Origin: Acidobacteriota bacterium
Lineage (GTDB): Bacteria > Acidobacteriota > Terriglobia > Bryobacterales > Bryobacteraceae
Direction of reading: 5' to 3'
Assembly: GCA_003223065.1 (NCBI GenBank)
Contig: QHXU01000024.1
Location: forward strand, 4,934 to 12,057
Length of the DNA: 7,124 bases
This document shows, piece after piece, positions 1 to 6,107 of the stretch. The notes beneath the pieces are model-generated. The model saw only the letters and a program-made list of their open reading frames with translations, had not been told where the DNA came from and did not search any database. The translations under genes and the position numbers were made by a program. Position 1 is the stretch's first letter. Each line of letters opens with the position of its first letter.

Positions 1-83
1 AGGAAACGTTCACCTGGGAGGCCACGGATAAAGCCGAGGCCCTTAAAGAATCCGGCCGGCCCGTTGCCATGTCGCGCGTCTAG
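1..83 (+). CDS. metK: S-adenosylmethionine synthetase, C-terminal end (partial)
   Basis: Only the last 26 codons are inside the window; the reading frame enters from the left edge and stops at the TAG at 81-83. The residues contain FTWEATDKAEALK, which matches the conserved C-terminus of MetK (E. coli ends with HFPWEKTDKAQLL...). MetK makes S-adenosylmethionine from methionine and ATP in the cytoplasm. The tail after the motif, about 11 residues ending in MSRV, is family-variable and carries no catalytic residue. The stop lies 21 nt before the ahcY start, and ahcY acts in the same methyl cycle, which supports the call. The assignment rests on this short motif plus context; the catalytic domains lie outside the window and cannot be checked. 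Confidence 0.8.
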   Translation, partial: ETFTWEATDKAEALKESGRPVAMSRV

Positions 84-104
84 TTCAATCTGAGACGAGA
101 CAAT

Positions 105-1351
105 ATGAGCCCAACCGCTACTGTCGCCTGTGATGTCAAGGACCTGTCTTTAGCCGAGGCTGGGAAGCGCCGCATCGAATGGGCCGCGCAGTCCATGCCC
201 GTGCTCGCCACTATTCGAAAGCAGTTCATCCGGACGCAGCCCCTGGCCGGTGTTCGCGTGTCTGCGTGCCTGCACGTGACCACGGAGACGGCGAACCTGA
301 TGATCGCGTTGCGGGACGGAGGCGCCAGCATCGCCGTGTGCGCATCGAATCCGCTGTCGACGCAGGACGATGTTGCCGCCGCGTTAGTGCGCGAATACAG
401 CATTCCGACTTTCGCGATAAAAGGCGAGTCGAACGATGTCTACTACTCTCACCTCAACTCCGCTCTCGAACACAGCCCCCAGATCACGATGGACGACGGC
501 GCCGATCTGGTCAGCCTGCTGCATACCAAGGGGGCACCGAGGAAACCACCACCGGCGTCATCCGGCTGCGGGCAATGTCAAAGGACGGCGTGCTCGGATA
601 TCCTATCGTCGCGGTAAACGACGCGCTCACCAAGCACCTGTTCGACAACCGCTATGGCACGGGTCAGAGCACCATCGACGGCATCATCCGGGCGACCAAT
701 ATCCTGCTGGCCGGCTTGAACCTGGTGGTGGCGGGCTATGGGTGGTGCGGACGGGGCGTGGCGATGCGCGCCCGCGGTCTGGGTGCGAACGTGATCGTTA
801 CGGAAATCGATCCTGTGAAGGCGATCGAGGCCCTGATGGACGGTTTCCGCGTCATGACAATGCATGACGCCGCTTCGATCGGCGATGTATTTGTCACGCT
901 TACCGGAAACAAGAACGTGATCGCGCGCGATCACTTCGAGCGTTTGAAGGGTGGTGCGATTCTCTGCAACTCCGGCCACTTCAATGTAGAGATCGATCTG
1001 GAGACGCTCGGCTCGATAGCCTCCAGCCGCCGCGAGACGCGGCCATTCGTCGAAGAGTACGCGCTGCGGGATGGCCGGAAGGTTTACGTGCTCGGCGAAG
1101 GCCGGCTCATCAACCTCGCCGCCGCCGAAGGTCACCCCGCCTCGGTAATGGATATGAGTTTCGCCAACCAGGCGCTGTCGGCCGAGTACATGATGAAGAA
1201 CCACTCCAAGCTCGAGAAGAAGGTTTACTCCGTGCCCGAGGAGATCGACAAGAGCGTGGCCAGGATGAAGCTCGAGGCCATGTCGGTGCAGATTGACAAG
1301 CTTACGCCGGAGCAGCAAGAGTATCTGGCCGGCTGGGCCGAAGGCACGTAG
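105..1351 (+). pseudogene. ahcY: adenosylhomocysteinase (SAH hydrolase), frameshifted by an internal deletion
   Basis: AhcY hydrolyses S-adenosylhomocysteine to adenosine and homocysteine using bound NAD. The gene is in two frames. From ATG 105 the frame encodes about 142 family-like residues (LHVTTETANL, NPLSTQDDVAAAL, ITMDDGADLVSLLHTK) and then runs out of frame to a TAG at 615-617. From about 530 the frame one base back resumes at GGTEETTTG and continues to TAG 1351. That part has NDALTKHLFDNRYGTGQS with the catalytic Lys and Asp, the NAD motif VVAGYGWCGRG and the GEGRLINLAAAEGHP block. Homologues have about nine residues between HTx and G-x-[TS]-EETTTG, so roughly 28 bp seem lost. The protein is the short Thermotoga-like type (YGTGQS, no C-terminal HYRY). 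Upstream of ATG 105 there is only a weak GA-rich ribosome binding site. The first ATG inside the second piece is at 575. Whether the break is biological or an assembly error cannot be told from sequence alone. Confidence 0.9.
522..544 (+). other. frame-change junction inside ahcY
   Basis: Codons 522-530 read His-Thr-Lys in the upstream frame. Codons 530-544 read Gly-Gly-Thr-Glu-Glu in the downstream frame. G530 is shared and lies at the start of a five-G run (530-534). Known AhcY proteins have about nine residues between these two motifs, and a 28-bp loss (27 + 1) gives exactly the observed shift. A simple one-base error in the G run would not restore the missing residues. Confidence 0.8.
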
Positions 1352-1359
1352 TCGAAGCC

Positions 1360-1364
1360 AGGAG
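1360..1364 (+). promoter_or_regulatory. ribosome binding site deciding the tig GTG start
   Basis: AGGAG lies 6 nt before GTG 1371. It is the only good Shine-Dalgarno in the region and points to a GTG start. The in-frame ATG at 1293 lies inside the end of ahcY. Confidence 0.75.
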
Positions 1365-1370
1365 CCGGAA

Positions 1371-2633
1371 GTGGCGTTAGTCGAGGGCTGCAAGCATTCC
1401 CTGGAAATCACCGTTCCCGTAGCGGAGGTGGAGCAGGAAACTCAGCGGGTCGTCGCCGAAATTCAGAAAAAAGTGAAACTCCCGGGCTTTCGGCCGGGGA
1501 AGGCTCCCGTGGGCCTGGTGAAGCAACGCTTTGCCGGCGACATTCGCCAGGACGTCCTCGAAAAACTTGTGCCTCGATTCTTCCGGCAGAAAGTCGAGAA
1601 AGACAACCTGCAGGTCGTAGGCACGCCCGACATCACCGATGTCCATTTCCACTCCGGCGAGCCTCTGACGTTCAAGGCCGAGTTCGAGGTCGCGCCGTCG
1701 ATCGAACTCAAGGAATACAGAGGCTTGGTAGTGAACTACACGGATCCCGAAGTAACAGACACCGACGTCGACCAGCGGCTCGAAGAAATCCGCGATCAGA
1801 AGGCCGAGTACGTCAACGAAGAGCCCAGGCCGCTCGCGGACGGCGATTACGCCGTGGTTTCACTTGAGAGCCTGGCGGGTGTCGCCGAGAAGGTCTCGCA
1901 GGACGAGCTCATGCTCAAAATCGGCGACGAATCCACACTCTCCGCTTTTACGGAGAATCTGCGCGGCGCGGCACCGGAAGAATCGCGCGAGTTCGACGTT
2001 ACCTATCCCGAAGATTATGAACGGAAGACGCTGGCTGGCCGCACAGTGCGCTTTCGGGCCACCGTGAAGGCAGTCCGCCGAAAGGAACTGCCCGAGCTCA
2101 ATGACGAGTTTGCAAAAGACCTGGGCGATTATCAGAACCTGGACGAGCTGAAAAACGCCGTTCGGACGGCGATTCTGCGCGAGCGCGAGCACAAAGCGCA
2201 GGAGGACGCCAAACATCAGTTGCTCGACAAACTCGTCGATATGCACGATTTTCCCGTGCCGCAAGCGTATATCGACCGCCAGGTCGGGATCAACGTCGAG
2301 AACCAGTTGCGCACACTAGCCGCGCAGGGGATCGATCCGCGCTCGATCAAGCTGGATTGGCAGAAAGTTCGAGAATCGCAGAAGGACCGCGCCGGGCGCG
2401 ACGTGAAGGCGTCATTGCTGCTCGACCGGATCGCGGACCGGGAGGCCATCGGCGCCACGCAGGAGGAGGTCGATCGCGAAGTGCAGCGCGTCGCGCGCCA
2501 GCAGCGCGAGGCGGTGGCGATGGTGCGGGCGAAGCTTCAGAAAGAAGGCGCGCTCGCAAGGATCGCGGGGCACATCCGCACGGAGAAGACCCTGAACTTC
2601 TTGTTCGAACACGCGCGGAAGGAAGCGAAGTAG
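1371..2633 (+). CDS. tig: trigger factor, ribosome-associated chaperone
   Basis: Trigger factor binds L23 at the ribosome exit tunnel and shields nascent chains in the cytoplasm. From GTG 1371 the protein is 420 aa, a normal length. The N-terminal ribosome-binding domain has the signature GFRPGKAP at residues 39-46. A PPIase-like domain follows at about 145-238, ending before KELPELNDEF (238-247). The rest is the helical C-terminal chaperone domain, closing with RTEKTLNFLFEHA. In the PPIase domain the usual DF-x-G start reads SLESLAG and the next conserved phenylalanine region reads EKVSQ. F193 and Y216 are kept, so isomerase activity may be weak or absent. GTG is preferred to the ATG at 1293 because an AGGAG lies just ahead of it and the ATG would add 26 residues overlapping ahcY. 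The gap from the ahcY stop is 19 nt, suggesting cotranscription. The more usual clpP/clpX neighbours do not follow; the stop faces rplQ 19 nt away. Confidence 0.96.
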   Translation: MALVEGCKHSLEITVPVAEVEQETQRVVAEIQKKVKLPGFRPGKAPVGLVKQRFAGDIRQDVLEKLVPRFFRQKVEKDNLQVVGTPDITDVHFHSGEPLTFKAEFEVAPSIELKEYRGLVVNYTDPEVTDTDVDQRLEEIRDQKAEYVNEEPRPLADGDYAVVSLESLAGVAEKVSQDELMLKIGDESTLSAFTENLRGAAPEESREFDVTYPEDYERKTLAGRTVRFRATVKAVRRKELPELNDEFAKDLGDYQNLDELKNAVRTAILREREHKAQEDAKHQLLDKLVDMHDFPVPQAYIDRQVGINVENQLRTLAAQGIDPRSIKLDWQKVRESQKDRAGRDVKASLLLDRIADREAIGATQEEVDREVQRVARQQREAVAMVRAKLQKEGALARIAGHIRTEKTLNFLFEHARKEAK

Positions 2634-2652
2634 GATCGCTACAGGGCCGGCG

Positions 2653-3105
2653 CTACTCCTCCGGTTCCTCGCCCTCTTGCTTGCCCTGGCGCATTGCATT
2701 CAGGCGCTCTTCGCGGCGTTTGGCGCGCTCCGCGGCGCGTTTCACCAGTTCGGAACCGACCAGCTCCACCATGGCCTGCTCTGCGCCGTCGCCCTTGCGA
2801 TTCCCCAGCCGAACGACGCGCGTATAGCCGCCGTTGCGCTGGCCGAAGCGCGTGCCCAGCTTGTCAAATAATTTCTTCAGCGCCGCGGGAGTTTCGAGGA
2901 ACGCGGCGGCCTGGCGCCGCGTGTGCAGCGTGTCGCGCTTGGCGAGGGTGATCATCTTTTCCACCAGCGGTCGCACAGCTTTCGCCTTGGGGACCGTGGT
3001 GACCACGCGCTCATGCTCGATGATGCTGGTGACCAGCCCTTTGAACAGGGCCTTACGCGCGCCGATGTTTCGTTTCAGTTTGTAACCGGATTTCTTGTGA
3101 CGCAT
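2653..3105 (-). CDS. rplQ: 50S ribosomal protein L17
   Basis: L17 is a component of the large subunit near the peptide exit tunnel. The protein starts MRHKKSGYKLKRN and contains the conserved KALFKGLVTSIIEHERV block, with the C-terminal GDGAEQAMVELVGSE region also typical of the family. It is 150 aa, longer than the 115-130 aa common in bacteria. The extra length is a charged helix-like stretch (residues about 128-142) followed by an acidic tail (EGEEPEE). It is the last gene of the alpha operon and starts 4 nt after the rpoA stop. A GGAG about 8 nt before the ATG, partly inside the rpoA end, serves as ribosome binding site, so translation is probably coupled to rpoA. No clear intrinsic terminator follows its stop. 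Confidence 0.97.
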   Translation of the reverse strand: MRHKKSGYKLKRNIGARKALFKGLVTSIIEHERVVTTVPKAKAVRPLVEKMITLAKRDTLHTRRQAAAFLETPAALKKLFDKLGTRFGQRNGGYTRVVRLGNRKGDGAEQAMVELVGSELVKRAAERAKRREERLNAMRQGKQEGEEPEE

Positions 3106-3109
3106 CGAC

Positions 3110-4162
3110 TCACTCCGCTACCGGGCTTGCCTCTTCCTCTTCATCCTCATCGGCGGACGGCGGCCCGATCGTCGCCGGCGTGCCGGCCGGAGACACCAGG
3201 CGCCCCTGTGCGTCAAACTTCATGCCGAATGTGAGGCCGAGCCCCGACAGAATCTCCTTGATCTCGTTGAGCGATTTGCGGCCGAAATTCTTGGTCCGCA
3301 GCATCTCGGCCTCGGTCTTCTGGACCAGGTCGCCGATGGTCTGAATGTTTGCGTTTTTCAGGCAGTTGTAAGAGCGGACGCTCAGTTCCAACTCTTCCAC
3401 CGACCGGTTCAGCACTTCGTTCATCTGGCTCAAGGCGCGCTCGGCCGGCTCCTCGGCCGACTCGGGCAATTCCTCGAAGTTGATGAAGATCGCCATGTGG
3501 TCCTTGAGCAGCTTCGCCGCCTGGCCTATTGCGTCGGCCGGCGAGATCGCGCCGTCGGTCCACACTTCGATCGTGAGCTTATCGTAATCCGTCATCTGGC
3601 CCAGCCGCGCCGCCTCGACTGAAAAGTTCACCTTGCGCACCGGCGAGTGTACCGAATCGATCGGGATGTAGCCGACCGGCAGGTCTTCGTCGTTGTTGCG
3701 GTCCGCCGATACGTAGCCGCGTCCGGACTTCAACCGCATCTCGATTGAAAGCTTTCCACCTGGCCCAACCGTGGCGATGTGCATGTTCCGGTCGAGCACC
3801 TCGATATCGTGGTCGGTCTCGATCTGGCCGCTCATCACCTCGCCCGGTGAATCGGCCCTAAGGCGCACCGTCCTCACGCCCTCGCCCATCATCTTGAACG
3901 GAACCTGTTTCAGGTTGAGGATGATGTCGGTGGCGTCCTCAACCACGCCGGGAATAGGACTGAACTCGTGCGCCACGCCGTCGATCCGAACGGCGGTAAT
4001 TGCCGCGCCCTCGATCGAGCTCAGCAGCACGCGTCTCAGGCCTGTGCCGATCGTGGAACCGAACCCGCGCTCGAACGGCTGTGCGGTGAACATCCCGTAG
4101 CGGTCGTTGAGCGTTTCCGTGTTTGCGACTAGCCGCTTTGGTTTCTGGAATCCTTTGAACAT
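3110..4162 (-). CDS. rpoA: DNA-directed RNA polymerase subunit alpha
   Basis: The alpha subunit dimerises to nucleate RNA polymerase assembly and contacts UP elements and activators. At 350 aa it is slightly longer than the E. coli protein (329 aa). The N-terminal domain (about 1-235) includes the dimer motif ERGFGSTIGTGLRRVLLSS. The C-terminal domain (about 254-314) keeps the DNA-contact residues of E. coli alpha: R263, N266 and C267 in SVRSYNCLK, then G294, K296, S297 and E300 in NFGRKSLNE. After GLTFGM there is a 36-residue tail with an acidic run (DEDEEEE, 338-344), which explains the extra length. The ATG is preceded by AAGGGG about 10 nt upstream. It lies 14 nt after the rpsD stop and 4 nt before rplQ, the usual alpha-operon order. 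Confidence 0.98.
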   Translation of the reverse strand: MFKGFQKPKRLVANTETLNDRYGMFTAQPFERGFGSTIGTGLRRVLLSSIEGAAITAVRIDGVAHEFSPIPGVVEDATDIILNLKQVPFKMMGEGVRTVRLRADSPGEVMSGQIETDHDIEVLDRNMHIATVGPGGKLSIEMRLKSGRGYVSADRNNDEDLPVGYIPIDSVHSPVRKVNFSVEAARLGQMTDYDKLTIEVWTDGAISPADAIGQAAKLLKDHMAIFINFEELPESAEEPAERALSQMNEVLNRSVEELELSVRSYNCLKNANIQTIGDLVQKTEAEMLRTKNFGRKSLNEIKEILSGLGLTFGMKFDAQGRLVSPAGTPATIGPPSADEDEEEEASPVAE

Positions 4163-4176
4163 CGTTTTTTCGCCCC

Positions 4177-4809
4177 TTACTTCGAATACAACTCGACGAT
4201 CAGTTGCTCGTTCAACTGAATCTGAACCAGGTCCTCACGTTTGGCCTGGGCCAGCACACGCCCGCGCAGACTCTCGCGGTCAACCTCCAGCCAGTTGGGG
4301 CTGGGAGCGTGGGCCGTGGCATCTCGCGCGTGCAGAATGGTCGGGTTCTGTTTACTCTTCTCACGAACTTCAATCACGTCATTCGGCTTCACCTCGAACG
4401 ACGGGATGTCGACTCTGCGGCCGTTCACGTTGATGTGCCCGTGACGCACCAGTTGTCTGCATTGCGACCGCGAGGTTCCGAAACCCATCCTGTAAATCAC
4501 GTTGTCCAGACGGCGCTCGAGCATGTTGAGCAGGGTATCGCCCGTGATGCCCTTCATCGCGCTGGCTTTCTCGAACAGGTTGCGGAACTGGTTTTCCAAG
4601 AGCTGATAATAACGGCGAGCTTTCTGCTTTTCACGGAGCTGCAGGCCGTACCCCACCAGTTTCGGTTTGCGGTCCTTGCCGTGCTGCCCCGGCGCGAAGT
4701 TCCGCTTCTCGATGGCGCACTTCTCCGTGTGGCAGCGCTCGCCCTTCAGGAATAGTTTCATGCCCTCGCGCCGGCATTGCCGGCAAACGGGGCCAATGTA
4801 TCTGGCCAA
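4177..4809 (-). CDS. rpsD: 30S ribosomal protein S4
   Basis: S4 is a primary binder of 16S rRNA that starts 30S assembly, and in several bacteria it represses its own mRNA. The protein is 210 aa. Cysteines at 9, 12, 26 and 31 (CRQC and CHTEKC) form the zinc site known from Thermus S4, so this is the zinc-binding (C+) form. The S4 RNA-binding domain covers about residues 98-162 (RRLDNVIYRMGFG, VRHGHINVNGRRV). The start codon is TTG (4807-4809). The first in-frame ATG is Met17 and would remove two zinc ligands. The TTG lies 5 nt after a strong AAGGGAGG. Upstream is a 141-nt spacer with hairpins, so regulation at this point is plausible. Confidence 0.97.
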   Translation of the reverse strand: MARYIGPVCRQCRREGMKLFLKGERCHTEKCAIEKRNFAPGQHGKDRKPKLVGYGLQLREKQKARRYYQLLENQFRNLFEKASAMKGITGDTLLNMLERRLDNVIYRMGFGTSRSQCRQLVRHGHINVNGRRVDIPSFEVKPNDVIEVREKSKQNPTILHARDATAHAPSPNWLEVDRESLRGRVLAQAKREDLVQIQLNEQLIVELYSK

Positions 4810-4814
4810 ATCAA

Positions 4815-4822
4815 CCTCCCTT
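4815..4822 (-). promoter_or_regulatory. strong Shine-Dalgarno for the TTG start of rpsD
   Basis: On the minus strand the sequence reads AAGGGAGG, then TTGAT, then the TTG start codon of rpsD. The near-perfect anti-16S match decides the start and may offset the weak TTG codon. Confidence 0.8.
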
Positions 4823-4846
4823 GGTTCAAAGTAGGTGCAGTTTACA

Positions 4847-4872
4847 GCCGCGAACGCGAGCGTTCAGGCGGC
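4847..4872 (-). repeat. hairpin upstream of rpsD
   Basis: The outer arms GCCGC (4847-4851) and GCGGC (4868-4872) pair. The inner arms GAACGC (4852-4857) and GCGTTC (4860-4865) pair directly inside them, with a 2-nt bulge at 4866-4867. Counting the innermost C-G as loop closing gives about ten base pairs and a tetraloop-sized turn. It ends 24 nt before the rpsD Shine-Dalgarno. No U run follows, so it is not a standard terminator. Confidence 0.6.
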
Positions 4873-4910
4873 CTTCTTCCTGCTTTCTCCCGGGTAGCTG
4901 GAATACATGT

Positions 4911-4924
4911 GCAGGCTGTCCTGC
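4911..4924 (-). repeat. small hairpin in the rpsK-rpsD spacer
   Basis: GCAGG (4911-4915) and CCTGC (4920-4924) form a perfect 5-bp stem with a 4-nt loop. It sits 38 nt further upstream in the same leader as the larger hairpin. Alone it is weak and could occur by chance. Confidence 0.4.
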
Positions 4925-4950
4925 CCACTCTACTCCTGACTGCCCATTTT

Positions 4951-5358
4951 CTATACTCTCCTCTTCTTCGGCGGCCGGCATCCATTATGCGGGATCGGTG
5001 TACGGTCCTGAATCGACCTCACCTCGAGTCCCGCCGTCGCCAGCGCGCGCACTGCCGATTCGCGGCCGGCGCCGGGGCCGCTCACACAGACTTGCACCGT
5101 CCGCAAGCCCGATTCCTTAGCCTTGTTTGCCGCCGTAAGCGACGCCTGCTGGGCGGCGAACGGAGTGCCCTTTCGGGAGCCCCGGAAGCCCAGCGAGCCC
5201 GAACTGGACCAGGCGATTACGTTGCCCACCGGATCCGTGATCGTGATGATCGTGTTATTGAACGATGCCTGGACATGAACGATGCCCACAGGTACGGACC
5301 GCTTCTCTTTCTTCTTGAACGTCTTCTTTTTGCCCGACTTCGCTGGTGCTTTCGCCAT
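4951..5358 (-). CDS. rpsK: 30S ribosomal protein S11
   Basis: S11 lies on the 30S platform near the mRNA exit and the E-site region. The protein is 135 aa, with a lysine-rich N-terminal extension (KKKTFKKKEKR) before the core VGIVHVQASFNNTIITITD. GPGAGRESAVRAL and the C-terminal IPHNGCRPPKKRRV are both near-invariant in the family. Asn125 in PHNG corresponds to the position known to become isoaspartate in E. coli S11. The segment just before it reads DRTPIPHNG where DVTPIPHNG is usual, a small local difference. The ATG is 12 nt after the rpsM stop, with GAGG overlapping that stop and 10 nt from the start. Confidence 0.97.
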   Translation of the reverse strand: MAKAPAKSGKKKTFKKKEKRSVPVGIVHVQASFNNTIITITDPVGNVIAWSSSGSLGFRGSRKGTPFAAQQASLTAANKAKESGLRTVQVCVSGPGAGRESAVRALATAGLEVRSIQDRTPIPHNGCRPPKKRRV

Positions 5359-5370
5359 ATAGTGGAATCC

Positions 5371-5757
<387 letters not shown>

Positions 5758-5772
5758 AGGTTCCTGTCTCCT

Positions 5773-5886
5773 TTACCCCTGCCGTTGCTTGTGCTTGGGA
5801 TTCGTGCAGATCACACGCACCACGCCGTGCCGGTGAATCACTTTGCACTTGTCACACATTTTCTTGACGGACGCCCTAACCTTCAT
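5773..5886 (-). CDS. rpmJ: 50S ribosomal protein L36
   Basis: This small gene encodes a 37-aa protein beginning MKVRASVKKMCDKCKVI and ending KHKQRQG. Cys11, Cys14, Cys27 and His32 match the zinc ligands of the common zinc-binding (C+) form of L36. L36 is a small component of the large subunit. The ATG at 5884-5886 lies 2 nt after the infA stop and has AAAGG just upstream. The stop is the TAA at 5773-5775. infA-rpmJ-rpsM is the standard order, so the call is secure despite the short length. Confidence 0.97.
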   Translation of the reverse strand: MKVRASVKKMCDKCKVIHRHGVVRVICTNPKHKQRQG

Positions 5887-5888
5887 GG

Positions 5889-6107
5889 TCAACCTTTCTT
5901 CAACAACTCGACGATTCTACCGCGTGTCCGGTCGTGCGGGGAAAGCTCCACTCGCACGCGGTCGCCGGCACGCAATCTCACAAAATTCGCAGCGGCCGCG
6001 CCGGTTGCGTGCGCCACCACCAAATCCTCATTCGCCAGCTTCAACCGGTAACTTGCACTCGGCAGAAGCTCCACCACGGTTGCTTCTAAGGCCTGGTCAG
6101 CACCCAT
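5889..6107 (-). CDS. infA: translation initiation factor IF-1, divergent
   Basis: IF-1 is a single OB-fold protein that occupies the 30S A site during initiation. The 72-aa length, TVVELLP-x-x-x-YRLKL start, VAH-x-x-G centre, NFVRLRAGDRVRVELSP and TRGRIV end all match the family, and the gene lies in the expected place between map and rpmJ. It is divergent. Where E. coli has HISGKMRKN, this protein has HATGAAAAN (residues 33-41), so the basic residues at E. coli positions 39, 41 and 42 are alanine. The arginine equivalent to E. coli R46 is kept (R44). The C-terminus ends VELLKKG instead of the common YRYK. The ATG lies 22 nt inside map and has no clear Shine-Dalgarno, so translation is probably coupled to map. 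Canonical IF-1 may be encoded elsewhere in the genome; this cannot be seen here. Confidence 0.92.
   Translation of the reverse strand: MGADQALEATVVELLPSASYRLKLANEDLVVAHATGAAAANFVRLRAGDRVRVELSPHDRTRGRIVELLKKG

Larger units (their letters stand above)
4810..4950 (-). promoter_or_regulatory. rpsK-rpsD intercistronic leader, candidate S4 autoregulatory site
   Basis: This 141-nt stretch is the only long gap in an otherwise packed operon. It contains two inverted repeats and a strong ribosome binding site before a TTG start. I see no convincing -35/-10 promoter pair and no hairpin followed by a U run. S4 is the known translational repressor of the alpha operon in E. coli and of rpsD in Bacillus subtilis, through structured mRNA leaders. 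An equivalent role here is inference from position and structure, not from a recognised motif. Confidence 0.4.

Noticed and set aside
84..104. SAH or SAM riboswitch before ahcY
   Set aside because: The gap between metK and ahcY is only 21 nt, too short for any known SAH or SAM riboswitch aptamer.
528..535. Programmed -1 frameshift at the G run in ahcY
   Set aside because: A glycine tRNA could slip from GGG 531-533 to 530-532 and join the frames. The product would still lack about nine conserved-region residues, and no programmed shift is known for this family. A deletion explains both facts.
1293..1370. Upstream ATG extension of trigger factor
   Set aside because: The extra 26 residues are out-of-frame ahcY sequence with no similarity to trigger factor, and a good ribosome binding site precedes GTG 1371.
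578..1411. Open frame of 277 codons on the minus strand
   Set aside because: It is the complement of the second half of ahcY and the tig start, with no recognisable domain.
4864..4908. A 14-codon open frame on the minus strand in the rpsK-rpsD spacer
   Set aside because: It is too short to support, shows no leader-peptide codon bias, and overlaps the larger hairpin. It could be chance.
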